Positions 16,501-31,256 of a stretch of 64,000 bases of DNA are shown one piece after another. The notes beneath the pieces were generated by a model, which was not told where the DNA came from, did not search any database, and saw nothing but the letters and a program-made list of their open reading frames with translations. The stretch is taken from contig OY718807.1 in assembly GCA_963070105.1 (NCBI GenBank), forward strand, positions 3,693,001 through 3,757,000. The letters run 5' to 3'. The first letter of the stretch is position 1. Each line of letters opens with the position of its first letter. The translations under genes and the position numbers were made by a program. This stretch comes from Litomosoides sigmodontis. Its lineage: Eukaryota; Nematoda; Chromadorea; Rhabditida; Onchocercidae.

Positions 16501-19500
16501 TATTGCTAAGATTTATTCATTTCAGGGTCGTACCCAGATTTGCTCGCTACTTCTAAATAACGGTGCGGATGTTACATTGAAAAATAACGAAGGTTTTACT
16601 GCTTTGGATATCACCGTTACAGAAGACACGAAAGAGTTGCTAATGGTGCGCTTTTAAAGAAATATAAAAATCTACGTATTGATTTCAGTAAGAGCTTGTC
16701 AGGAACTTAGCTTTATTATTAATTTTCCCACATCTGAAAGACAGTTTTAATGTCTCTGCACATTCAGAGTGCAGTACCGGTTGATTTGAAAAAAATACCA
16801 GTTCTCCATATGGCGGGTGATGCAAGTGGATCAGTTGTTGATTTACCAACTTTGTCTTTTATTGGAGAGATTCGGAATAATCCGACTGACGAGGTGGAAT
16901 CGAGAATGCTCAATTGCGAGAGACAAGATGCACATTTAGGAAATGAAGAAGTATGATTTTTTACAGCTTCAAAATTTTTTGTCGCTTTTTCATTTATTAA
17001 CTACTAGTATTATTGATATGTCTTCTTCATTTCTTGTATTATTGATATGAGTGTTAACTACTAGTATTATTTATATGTCTGAAAAAAACATATGAATTTT
17101 AATATTGTTGCTCCAGGTTGGAGTACTTTGCAGTTTTGTTTCTTTCATGATGAAACAGTTCGGAACGATTTCAAGAGAGTTTAACTGTTTAATGGGGCTT
17201 TATATTTGAATTTATTTAATCTGACTAAACATATTAAGAGCAATTGTAAAAAGAAGTAATGTGGTACTAGGCTTCAGAAATATGGAATAGGATTTCTAAA
17301 TTCGCGAGCAGGTTGATTTAGTAAAGTATTCCGTCTTCAGCTGAAATCTAACGAGTATGAAACAAGGTTTTCTATGGAGGAGTATTTACTGTCGATAGGT
17401 CTTAGTTCGTTGTCGAATCTTTTTGGCAAGGAGAAAATTGCATTGGATGATCTGGCAATTATGACGCACGATGACTTAAAAGCTATCGGTATTGATGCCT
17501 TTGGAACCCGCTTCCGGTTGCTTAAAAACATTGGAAAATGGGTGCGGAAAAGTGAGGGATTTTCTTACTTCTCAATTCTTTTAAACCGAAATTGAATAGT
17601 TAGAAGTAAATTATTCTTTTTTTCATAATTTCATTAACATTGGTTTACATGAAACAAGTAAGAATTTTGAGGATGATTACAATCGAGATGTTTTAGAGTG
17701 TTTAGCATGAATCTATAGATTGATATGTATTATTTTTGTATTTGTTGATTTATTTACATGAATATGGTTGTTTATTGGTAATTTTACATGAATATGGTTG
17801 ATTATTGGTAGTTTTTGAAAAATTAAAAGTTGAAACTATCAGTAGTAGTGCTTGTTTTCAAATATCACAGTGTCCCATAACTTTTGTTGACATACCATCT
17901 AATCACGTAATTTCGGTTACCGCACATATTCCTAAAGCATATATTTAGATAACGAAAACTGGAATTTGCCAAATAGTATCCATGCGCCAGTGTCAGTCGG
18001 CACAGTATTAGTACAAATTCAGCGTTCAAATGAAATCTTCCAGCAAATCGAAGAAGGACTGAATTCTACAATAGTATTACATCGAGATCTTGGTTTGGGC
18101 GGAACATACACCAAATTTGAAGTGGTTGAAATACAAAAGATTATCAACAAAAAAGTTTATGAAAGGTGATATACGAAGACTTATAGAATAAATTATTCGA
18201 GAGTGAGTAGTATTTGAGACTGGAAAATTATTTACTGTACATAGGTATATAATTTAAAACTATCAAATTTAATTCTTCTATTTAATTTTATGAAAAGATT
18301 CTTTTCGTACTTAACATTCTCCTAAATAAAGAGCTTTCAGTTTCGTTTCTGATTAACTAATTTATTACCTTTTAAACTGCTCTTTTTAAAGGTATGTACG
18401 ACGTCGTGAAGATATAGCGGAAGAGAATTGTGGTGAACATAACGAGAAACTATTGTATCATGGATCACCATTTATACATTCTATTGTACAGAAAGGTTTC
18501 GATGAAAGGTATTCATACATGGGCGGTATGTTTGGAGCGGGTGAGTTAATTCCAATTTGTTTAAATTTGGAACTTAAGGACTGAAAAATTACGTTTTATA
18601 GGAGATATCTTTTCACCAAATTTCATGGTATGAGTATCTTGAATGCTTTTCTTGTATTGAATTAAGTATCACCTTCAAATACATTTAGTGATAGGCTTAA
18701 ATTTACATAATGAATTGTAAAAGATATAGTGAAATTATGCAGAAGGTGAATCGGTTGTATAAGTGTACAATAAACTTTTTTATTATATCACATTTTTTTT
18801 AGTATTTGAAAGATATGGAAATCATATGTTTCACGCTTTTCATTTAGCAATTATTCGTGTCTTTTATCTGTGGGATTTATATGTATCGTGTTGTAAATTT
18901 GGTTTAATCATAGTTCAATTAAAATTAAATCATGTAGAAAGCTAATCAGATTTAATCTAAAAACTCTTATAGGTATTTATTTTGCGGAACATTCGAGCAA
19001 AAGTAATCAGTATGTATTTGGTGTGGCGGGCAGTGGTTGCGGTCTTCATCATGATCGTTCTTGCTATATCTGTGTGCGGCATCTATTACTTTGCCGAGTG
19101 GCGTTGGGAAGATGCTTTTTACAAGTAAATTTTTTTTTATTGTGCTCAACAGGAAAAAGGTTATCAAATAATAAAGATTGGGCTTGTTTTGTTGTGTCAG
19201 ACTTTTTTGTTCGAGTATGCTAGGAACTAGATAGAGAAACGATTTTTTCTGACGTAATTTGCCTGATAGTGTTCTTCTGTCTTCAGACTATCTCCTTTTA
19301 TAGAATTCTTCTTTTATAGAGTTCATGTAATAAAATGGCACATTCACCACCTGGTCATCATTCAGTTATAGGACAACCGCGTGCAGGTGGTTTAAGTTAT
19401 CCGGAGTATGTCATATATAGAGGAGAGCAAGTGAGTAGTTGTTCCATGTTTTCTGAACCAAATTTTAGTAATATTCAGTTTAAACGATTGTTGTTGGATA

Positions 19501-19803
19501 CATGGTATTTTCGATATATCATCCATTAGTGATGTTTAATAAAGGTGTAGGTAAACTTTTAGCATCCTGGCCTAAAGAATTGGCAAAGGTTGTTGACAAA
19601 AGTGCATAAAGCGTTATGTTGTCATTAGTGATGGAAATGAGAGAGATTGATTTTGCATGTCAGTATTTATTTACAAGTGGTACTGTACATTCATTACATG
19701 CTAATACCCGAATTTTTGCGAAGGAAATATTACCTTGCAGGCGTATCCAGAATATGTGATCGTTTATCGAATAGTTAATGACGATTTTGGGCTTGCTTTT
19801 TGA
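10595..19803 (+). CDS. pme-5: Tankyrase: ankyrin clusters, SAM and PARP domain
   Basis: A poly-ADP-ribosyltransferase whose ankyrin clusters bind target proteins and whose SAM domain polymerises. Twenty-five exons run in phase (10595-10670, 11068-11168, 11534-11788, 11972-12083, 12181-12293, 12514-12608, 12791-12935, 13041-13205, 13348-13505, 13649-13801, 13979-14123, 14229-14429, 14746-14900, 15082-15148, 15440-15602, 15749-15904, 16162-16367, 16526-16645, 16768-16950, 17341-17551, 17949-18165, 18392-18540, 18973-19124, 19320-19430, 19741-19803), giving 1223 residues. Ankyrin motifs ([23 protein letters not shown]) span about 60-900, SAM about 935-990 and PARP about 995-1223. The PARP domain keeps YHGSPF, the tankyrase C-x2-H-x4-C-x2-C zinc site ([12 protein letters not shown]), FCRV-like [15 protein letters not shown] and [11 protein letters not shown]. 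There is no His/Pro/Ser-rich N-terminal domain as in human TNKS1. A Cys/Lys-rich insertion sits near 504-525. pme-5 is the Caenorhabditis orthologue name. Confidence 0.96.
16999..17080. repeat. 25-bp direct repeat pair in a tankyrase intron
   Basis: The sequence AACTACTAGTATTATTGATA plus ATGTCT-like tail occurs at 16999-17023 and again at 17056-17080 with one mismatch. A related GTATTATTGATATG lies between them. The array sits inside the intron before the SAM exon and looks like local slippage or duplication. Confidence 0.75.
17753..17812. repeat. 30-bp tandem duplication in a tankyrase intron
   Basis: Two adjacent 30-bp units, 17753-17782 and 17783-17812, both begin TTTACATGAATATGGTTG and differ at two bases. 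They lie in the intron between the SAM and PARP exons. No coding effect is expected. Confidence 0.85.
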
Positions 19804-22533
19804 TGGTTATTTCATTTTTCGTCTCTCCGATTACTTTCAGTCCGTTCTTTATGGAAATAAATTTTCATTTGTAGTATGCTTATTTAAGTGATAGAAATAT
19901 TTTTCAAAGTCTGAGGGAATAATAGCTATGTTGGAAAAAAAGGTTTAAAATGGTTGGTTTTTAAGCATATCCACTATTAATAAATTTATTGGTCAGAAAA
20001 TTCCTGAGTTTTCTCGGCATAGAAAGATCGAGGATATATTTTTGAGTACTGTAAGCGGGTTTTATGAATAGTACGAGTTGTTGAATTTTGCAAATGTTGA
20101 GAATTAAAAATTGATTGCTTTTTTCGGCAGTCTCGGAAAAAAAATTTGAGCTTTTAAAATTTAGACATGCTTTTAAAATGAGTGGAATTTGTATGGAGTC
20201 AAACATGTTGGTTTTTTTGCAAACATGAGGATAAAATTAATTTTGTCAAAGGAAATTTAAGTATTCACTGGCACCCCATTTTTTTACGATGTAAAATATT
20301 TTCGATAATCTGTTACGACTTTACCTTACTGAAACGGTGTCATCCATATGAGATTACATTAATTCCAAGAGAGAGGGAGGAATGTGAATAATGACTGTGT
20401 TATCATGTAAGTGTTACAGTATCATCAACGTTCAATAAAAATCCGTATAAGAATTAATTTTACCAGTAATGTGAGTTTCTCCCGATCTGGCCTGGGTGTA
20501 GTTTTTACAGTGTAACACTTTTACACTCTTCTACACTACAGTGTTGGGAAAGAATATCATTGTAATTTGTTCACACGCTTTCATTTCTGATTGATTTATA
20601 TTTTATGCCATTTTATGTGCTATTCCTTTTTAACATGTTTGCATACGTGAGTTCAACTGTACTAGGATTTGAATGTGAATGATAATGAGGTATTGTGATT
20701 GTATGTGCGAATATCCCACATCAAGGGTAGTTTTCTTCGTTTCCACTTATCACAAACATTTCAAAAGAATTTTTGCACTATGTTTCAAACTTAGAAATTC
20801 GAGTTTTTGGAGCTTTGATTTCGATACATAGAAAAGTGATTCGTACAAAATATTTTTGGTGAAGTCTTGTTCGTTTTGTATTTTGATGACATTTACCTTC
20901 GTCTCTTTCCTTTGCTGCAATGCTATTTGGCTCCTTTTGTTCTTTTGTTCCTTACATTCGATTCAGTTCAATAGCTGCTTTCAACTGTAAAAGCTGGTCA
21001 TTAGTGGAATATATTTCCGTTTTTACTTTGTGCTTTTATCATGATCTGTGTTGCATTTTCCGCTTACAGTTAATTGCTTTATATAGCATCAGATTTAATG
21101 GTTTGAAAGTTTGGAAGTATTCCTTGCTTGTAAACTAAGGCTAACGTGAAATTTCTCATTTTAAAATTAAACAACTGTGTTGTGCATCAAAAATTTCCTA
21201 CAGTTACTCCGCAATGCCTTGTATGACAAATGGCATAGTCGCCTTGGACTCTTCGCAGACTCAACGGAATGAAGTATTACTTGTGGAGCAAGATGAATAT
21301 GCAAGCCGTGAAAAGATATTTTATGAAAAGACTTTTTTTGTTTAATGGACATAGTTTTTGGAGAAAAATAGGATACAGTTCCTGTTCGTTTGAGATTTTG
21401 TTCCAGTTTTCGTATCCGAGCAGAAAAGGCAGTTGAAGATTGTGCTTGCACTGGTATAATCCCAGCTACCAGGAGACAGGTAGGACGAAGGGAGTGCTAG
21501 TTTTAACGGTTGAAAAAGTGGGGATTACATGTCACATTCTGCTCATTTCTAATTTTACAAGGATCACGGAAGATCGTAAAATTAGTTGAGTGGTATAGAT
21601 GTTTGGCTGAGTGGAAATAAGTTTACTCATTCACAAAACTACTAGATGATTTTTGTTGCTTCGCCAAAATGGTTATTTTCTGTTTATCAAATCGTATATA
21701 TATATAAATATATATATTTGCTTATTTATCTAAATGAGGGAGGTGTAATGGTGAGAATAGTGCGGGACGCGGTACGAAAAAAAGGCGCCCATTAACTCTG
21801 TGATTAATCAGAACAGTTGACGCTCGTCGTAATAAATTAATAAAAATATCGTCCTTTACATTAAATCAATATTACCTCCACAGATTTAACAATGAATGAA
21901 TTTTGATGAAATTGGGGAATGTTAACTGCTTAGATAATTACATGTCCCAATCAGTCAAAAGTACATACTTGTTTTAACCAGGTGTAGCTAAAGAAATTTA
22001 TCTGGGAGACAGTGGTTCTATCACTGATCATTTTCCATTGCTTGAGAAGATCTATTCTACTTTGATGACTAATCCATATCATAACCCATCGGTATTAGCT
22101 ATGCTCAGCTGTGAACGATAACTGTACTGTCTTCAGTTAGTTTTCCAACATTCTGTCAACTCTTTTATTGTACACTTTGTCATCTCACGTTGTAAACCTG
22201 TTGTCCAACTACGGCTACTATCGCATAATTTTTTGTTCAGACTATCAACTGGAGATGTTAGGCCACTGTCCCCCTCCAACCAACTCTCACCTAATCATCC
22301 TTCCAATTAAAGGTATGTCTTGTAAAGAAAGCTTGTATACTGTATTGATGGAGGCAGGAGTAAGAGTATGTTGCGATGGACATCCGTCCACATGTGGTTT
22401 TTTCGGTGTTTGTTTTTCAGTTTGAATTTGTGATGTAGAAAGTGATTTGTTGGAGGTTGGTATTGCCACCAAATATCGGATCGAGTACTGGTGCCCAATT
22501 TTTAGCGTCGAGTAGAAGGCTTATACGAATCAG
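19804..22533. other. Intergenic region, tankyrase 3' UTR to cytidylyltransferase
   Basis: The tankyrase 3' UTR probably ends near an AATAAA at 20434-20439. Beyond it the sequence is AT-rich, with a short alternating TA tract near 21697-21716. Short open frames at 20920-21138, 21167-21451 and 22168-22425 lack motifs and consistent splice sites. The last part should hold the cytidylyltransferase promoter and 5' UTR. Confidence 0.45.
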
Positions 22534-24676
<2,143 letters not shown>

Positions 24677-26848
24677 TGGAATATACACCCTGGATATTTA
24701 TTCGTCCACAAAGTGCCATTTCTTTTTCTTCCCAAGCTTTATATTTTTGTTCATTTCTTACGTTATTGCCTTATTGATTGTACTTACTAATATAATCTTT
24801 TTCCAAAACTTACCCGAACTATTTGTTTTTTGTGCGTGAGAAATTCGAGGAACTTTTTAACCGCATTTGGAGAAATGAATGTCTTGTTCCTTAAAAAAAT
24901 ATTTTATAATTTAGATTGATCTAGTTCAATAATTACAGACTTATATCTGTTTTGTTTAATCATAATAAGTTTGAACTCAGATCTTCCCATGCAAACAGAT
25001 CATTTTCATTTTGTAACCCAGTGATTGAAGTTGTATTCTTTAAAAGGTCGAGAAACTGCAGATCTGAGAGTGCATCACTTGTCTATTGTTTCTCATTCCC
25101 AAAAAATCTCGCTAATTTCTGCTTTTCCACGTTGGCGTTACAACTAGAATGTGACGTCTGCATCATCACTTTGTAATTCAGGGAACTAAAATCCTTCACT
25201 TTTTGCTTCTAAGTTTGTCACTCCTGAATGGTCGTTGAACAAGATAGAAGTTCTAACCTAATAAATTAGTTGACTGTTATTGATTTTTAAGGGAAGTATA
25301 TATAAGATTTGTGCTTTTCATATTGTGCTTCATACTGTGCATTGATCTAATTAACAGGCATTGTATGAGTCACTCCTTATAAATTCGTGTAACTTATGGC
25401 TGCATTTGTGTAACTGTGTTTATATTTTCTCCGGTATTTCTTTTGCCATTCACACCATCGGTTCCTTTGATCACGAGGAACTGATGTCACATTGTGATAT
25501 TTTTTTTTACTTCTCCCCATGTAAATGTTCACTTTATTTCCAATGGCCGCATGGCATTTAATTTCTCAAACTTCTGGGATTTGTTCTTGTATTAATTTTT
25601 TGTTACTTTCATTCAAATTATATATCACTACATTAATTTGCTGTGGAGGAATCGAACGCTCTCACAAATTTCAAGCAATATTTTATGATTCTAAAATTCT
25701 GAATAGAAAGTCAGTTAACAGGCAAACACTGGATTTCGTCATGAAAGTATGCTACAGCGAAGCCTATTAAATGCTCTGAATTCCTTCGCACTAATTGGGA
25801 AGAACAGTGTGTGCAACGTTTTATATTTTTGACTTCTCATACTGTTACATCATGTTTATTTATTGAGTGGTATTCCACATAATTTTTTTTTCCTATTGAT
25901 CTTTTATTCGTAAAGTGTTAACAACATTTTTTTAATTTAAAAATGTATCACGCGTATCTTCTCCCCCTGATATATTCCCACTAAGTGAAGTGTAATGCAT
26001 CCGTATAAGGGAGTTGAATTGTTCTCGGCATTCCTTAAGGGAGTTTTCATGTGGTTAGCACATTCAAAAAGTGCCTCTGTAGTAACGGATAATTTCCCTT
26101 ATATTTAATCTGCTTCTGATTTGCATATGAAATTTCATAATAAAGTTAACTTTTAATTTGTTGTAAAAAAGTGAAGCAATAAACATTTTATACGATAAAT
26201 GTTATTCGCGTCTTTATTGATATTTCTCAGGCCGTCCGCCATAAATACTGCTACTGTCATTGTGCAGTTTTTTCCGAAATGCGTTTTCATTGCGGGAGTC
26301 AGTATTCAATTAAAGGTGTTGGGATTGAGGTTATTTTATACGATGTGTGAGACTGTAGAATATGGTTTTTCATATGTCAAATCTCAGACCTTCTATGATT
26401 ATTTGAAATAAACGTTGCACTCGTGATAAGCGGGGAAGACGGGGGGTAGTTCTTAGGTTTGTGTGAGGTGCTGCTGTTGTTTTTCCTTCATTTTCCGTCA
26501 AATAGAGCGACAGGATACTTCCCTTAAACGAGGACTGATTCAGATAACACAAATATTTTTTTGCCATGTTTCATCTTCAAAATTATTTCAAGTAATCTTT
26601 ATTAGCATGCGGTAGTTGAATAGGAAATTGTGCTTCTGAAGGAAGACATGAGGTTATTCTGTTCCAAAGATTGTTCTAGGACTCGCTGCTTATATTTTTT
26701 TCAAGAATTTTGGTGAAATATTGTGTAATTTCATTGCTTCATTGTTATTGATTTATAACTGAGTGGTTTCATACTTCTAGTTGAGTTTAATGAGCTGTAT
26801 AGTATTTCGAAATTTAAGATTCTGGAAGAGGTTGTTGCTTACTGTAGT
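24677..26848. other. Intergenic region, cytidylyltransferase to UPF3
   Basis: Nothing I can support as a gene. The sequence is AT-rich with scattered short open frames (24952-25176, 25361-25561, 25525-25770, 26199-26411) that look like chance. It should contain the pcyt-1 3' UTR and the UPF3 promoter. Confidence 0.4.
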
Positions 26849-29800
26849 ATGAAAAATGATTCTTCGGGCGTGGCGTCAGATGCAACGTCATCTGGAAAAG
26901 AAAAAAGTCGGCGAAAAAGGCCGCCAAAAGTAAGCTATTTGGTGTTTATTGTTTAAAAAATTACAATATGACAGAAAATTCCAAAGAAACATTCTTAAAA
27001 AAATTCAAGAATTTCAAGAAATATTCCAAGAGCGGAGTGAAAGAGCTGGTGGCGCACAACTGATTGAGGTAAATTTTAGTTACCAAAGTTCTGTTTTCCT
27101 TTAAATTATAAATGTTTAGTATTCGCCTTTCAGATTGTTTTACGTCGTCTACCAGCAGCTATGACATGGGAGCAGTTAGAAACGCAACTTAGCCCCATTC
27201 CTGAATTCGAGTTTTCTGAATTCATCGGAGCTAAATCAAGGTCCATTCCTATGTAGCATTATAGCATTGTTTACAATTCCTTAGTTTTTTCACAGTTTTA
27301 TGCGGTTTATAACGAGTGGGATCTTTGCTAATAAATTTGCATTTACTTAATGCAACAACACACTAGTTGTCCGTGTGTTGCTCAGACTTATCGTCTTATA
27401 TATGAAATACACCAAGTCAAACTTTGAAACGTCTATTTGCATTCGTAGTTTTTTCTTCTGACTGCTTGATTTTTTGTTATATTCTACAATTTTTTTTAGA
27501 GAAGGAACATCGCTTTCGAGAGTTTATTTCGTTTTCAAGGAAGATGATGATACTATTGCGTTTAAGGAGCGTTTTCATGGATACGTTTTTATTGATGATA
27601 AGGGTGATAAATTCTTCTCTTTATTCGTTCAAAATTGAAGCTTCAAATTAAAAACCAAGTCAATAATTTATATGGAAGTTACTTTTACCCCTTACAAACT
27701 TCTCTTTTGTGCTGTTTTTTCTTGATGATGGCAGCACGTAACGAGCATATTGCGCTGAACACTAGTATTCCACTGAACATGTTTGCCCATTTAAAAGTAC
27801 TCCAGTAGCCGTTTAAATTCTCTATTTATAGAAATGAAGGCTTTAATCGAATACTGGATGTGGATTTCATGTTATTCACTTTTTCCATTTTAGGAGGAGA
27901 ATCTGTTGGTATAGTCGAGCTTGCACCGAATCCAAAGGTACCGCACGACAAATTAGAAACTGCGAAGGAACGTGATTTCAAGTGTGGTACAATAGAAACA
28001 GGTTTTTTCTTTAGGAAAATATATTATTTTTGTGATTCTTTGCAGTGCTTTCAAACGGTACCAATAAAATTTTTATTCAAATAATTTAGACCATGAATAT
28101 AAAAAGTTTCTGAGTGAAAGAGAAAATCCGCAAAAACCGGACTTAATACCAATGGAGCAACTGATCAAAGAAATCGATGAGAAGGAGAAAATGATTGAAA
28201 GTAACTTTTCTTTGTACATTTTTCCTGTTATTGAAATCAAAATTTAATGAGAATATGAATATGATGTCGATTTTATACGTAACAAAATGAAACGAAAAAG
28301 AACTAGGTGAATAAGACGGTTAAAAAAAATAAAAAGTAGTACAGCCAGTATGGCTCCATCGAAATGTTTTCGAATAAGATGAAGTCAAAAAAGTGTTTGC
28401 TATTACGTCGAATCTCTCACTTGAAGTGTAAGCGAGCTTTCTTTAAAAGATGAAAAGATAGCAAAAGCACTCTTAAACATAAATGTTGCCTAAAAAATCA
28501 TTTTGGTGGGATTCCTTTTGAGCCTATTAAACTATAAAACTCCACATGTCTGTTCCGATTTATTTAACAATAAAGCGAGAGGAGTTTTATAATTTTAGAA
28601 CATGATTTCAGAGAATGCTGTTCAGGAAACACCGTTAACGCAGTTCATGATCAAGAAAAGTATAAGGCGCATTGAGGTTGTTTCTCTCTTAGGATAGTTT
28701 TTTTTTTCTTAATTAAAAGCATTAAATTGATTTTGTTTTTTACACTACAAGTGAGTGCTGTGCTGTAATTATTGAAGACTTCATTTGTTGTAGAAACTTG
28801 CCCGGTAGTTTTTGTACGCCCGATTTCTGAGTGCCGAAAATTCAAAATTTTCTTATGTATCTGTTTTCATGGTTTCAAAAATTCGCGTAATCTGGTATAA
28901 ATTTCATGTTTTGATCTGATCTGATTGCCTAATCCTCTCATTTTGTAAAGCTACCATTACAGGAAAAGCGACGTGCTCGTGAAGAGGAGAAGCGTGAACG
29001 AATGGAACGTCGTTATGAAAGTGAGTTGAAAGGTAAACAGGAGCGGCAAGAAGTAAAAAAAGTGACTGAATTTCGTAATTCAAAATTCGAACGAGGGCGT
29101 GAAAGCTCAGTGAAGGAAAAGGAAAGGTGATCATTCTAATATGTATTATAATCAATATCATAAATTTGGGATTGAGAATCTATATTACAATTGTTTAAGT
29201 TATTATTATTGCCTGGGGATCATTAAGATGAAACTTTTCGCAGGGCAAAAAATCGTACGTACAAATCTTATGAGTGTGGGCGTAATGGTGCGATGGAAAA
29301 AAGTAATAACTGCTGTGATGCTAAGGAACGTGACAAGTGTGTTCAGTCATCTAAGAAAGAATGTAATGTATCAGGTATTTAATTTATGAGGTAGATATTA
29401 CCGCATGTATCATGAATAGTGCAAATTTTGGAACGAAATTATAATTTGCATTTTGCAGCTAGCAAAGAATTTTTTTCAAAGAAAACAAAGCAGAATGATG
29501 AAAAGCCAATTACCAAAGCTGAAAAAATTGAAGGATTGGAAAGAGAGAAGAAGGTAAAAAAGACCAGTGAAACTGCCAGCAAGAAACTTGTTTCGTCTGA
29601 AGATGCTGCCGGACCAACATCGTTAGTTCTACTGAAGTTTTTACTACCTCTGGCACTTACAAAAGGATTGTAATGTAACGTAAGTTAAGAGATGAAGTGA
29701 AGCTACTGGAATTTGGAGGTGTTATACCATTTAACTTTATTCTTATGCAACTGAACGTTCACTGGTCATCATAAAAGAAAATCACCTTAAAACAGCTATC

Positions 29801-30511
29801 AGCAGAACAGGTCACTCGGAAATAAATGCAGTGATATTGAACGATGGGTCCAATTTCAAGTATCGAGACATTCAAATCGTTTATGATGGATGATTTTGTA
29901 GAAGCATATTTGAAAATGCAGAACTTTGTACTAGTTTATACTATTACTACAGGATGACTTACGAACATGCTTCAAACTTAGAATAACATCAACTTTCCGT
30001 AATTTCCTGCAGAAAATTTAATTGCAAATGAATGGAATAAGTATTCCAGATCAAATAAACCGAATGCTAGAGTTTCAAAGTTGGCAAATCGAGTGGTAAC
30101 ACACAAAATCGTGGCAGCTAAAAAAGATGAAAAAGATGCGAGCAATGGAAAGAAAGAAGAAAAGAGCGAAAATGGTGTTACGAAGCCTCGTCGTAATAAG
30201 GCAAGCAGTTAACAAGTTCCGCAAGCGCCTAATTTTATACCACCTAGACATGGTTAAACAGTTTTTTCATACAGATTCTTGTTTGTTCCTTGCGTAATCA
30301 TGGTTTGACTGTGATGAAATGATTTTTGTCGTCTTAAATTCTTATTTTTCCTATGTTGTGAGTATATTTTTACAAACAAACTTAACTCTAGGACCGACCA
30401 GAGCGTGCAATTTATCAACCTTCTGCCCTTCGGAGGCGAAACGCAGCTTTAGTTACGTCCGTTTCAAATGCTGCTGAAAAAGTTCCATCGGCTTCTAAGG
30501 AAGAGCCTTGA
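26849..30511 (+). CDS. smg-4: UPF3/SMG-4 nonsense-mediated decay factor
   Basis: UPF3 links exon-junction complexes to UPF2 and UPF1 in nonsense-mediated mRNA decay. Placed exons are 26849-26929, 27033-27068, 27134-27240, 27500-27603, 27894-28001, 28090-28200, 28612-28676, 28963-29126, 29244-29374, one from 29459 with an uncertain donor (29566 fits phase), 30013-30200 and 30392-30511. The RNP-like UPF3 domain is clear: KIVLRRLP-like IVLRRLPAAMTWEQLE, LSRVYFVFKEDDD, FKERFHGYVFIDDKG, VELAPNPKV, then CGTIETDHEYKKFL. The conserved TPLTQFM segment is followed by a long Arg/Glu/Lys-rich charged region, as in other UPF3 proteins. The last exon, starting DRPERAIYQPSA, resembles the conserved C-terminal EJC-binding end. 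It is reached through a GC donor after 30200. One exon (29244-29374) encodes several Cys, unusual for this region. Confidence 0.9.
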
Positions 30512-30992
30512 GTGCATAAGCTAGGTAAGTTTCAAATGAGAAAAAGTTTCGTTTAAGTTTGCAACGGGCTAAATGTGTAAAATAGTAGTATGTCAAAATA
30601 TTTTGGCGAATCCAGCAAAGTTGTAAAAAAAGACTGCTTTCCGTAGGTGAATGGTCGATAAGGGAATGAAGCTGCTGCATGGAATAACTGTGTGAGGATC
30701 TTTGTTTTATAGATTTAAGGCTTGTCCTTCTTGAGGGTTGATGTTATCTAGTTTGATTTTGCTTTTATCAGTACCAATTCATATATTTTATAATGCGTAC
30801 AGTTCCTCCTACTTTGATGCAGTTTTTCATTGTTATTCTTGGTTTTGTTCTTGTTGCGTGTTAGAATGGGTAAGACAACTGAATCTAGTCTTAAATTCAA
30901 GCAAGTGTTGATGGCTTTATTTCCGGGTTTATTATCAAAGCAATGTACCCAGCATGATCATATTTTAATCCGCCCAATTCTATCTTCCAATA

Positions 30993-31256
30993 TTGATTGA
31001 TCATTTTGAGGTGTTGTACCGGCAAAGAATACTGGAAGAATCGCATATCCGAATAGTGGCTATTTCCCTGTGTACAGCAGTGGCGGTAACAACAGCGGGA
31101 GTGATTCTTAACAATCTGTCAACTAAAAAATATACGAATTATGGTTCAACAATTGTTTTGGCCCGAAGAAATGCGAAATTGGCCAATTTTGTGAAGACTG
31201 GTGTCAGTGAAAATGAAAAGCATTCTTTCATCAGTTTCAATTACATAGTAATTTGA
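30993..31256 (+). other. Orphan open frame with a hydrophobic segment
   Basis: An 87-codon open frame downstream of the UPF3 stop, without an ATG at its beginning. It encodes a charged start, a stretch IRIVAISLCTAVAVTTAGVI that could be a single transmembrane segment, then a basic tail. Base composition is less AT-rich than its surroundings, which hints at coding use. I recognise no family and cannot place convincing flanking exons. It could be an exon of a small gene or a chance frame inside a 3' UTR. Confidence 0.2.
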
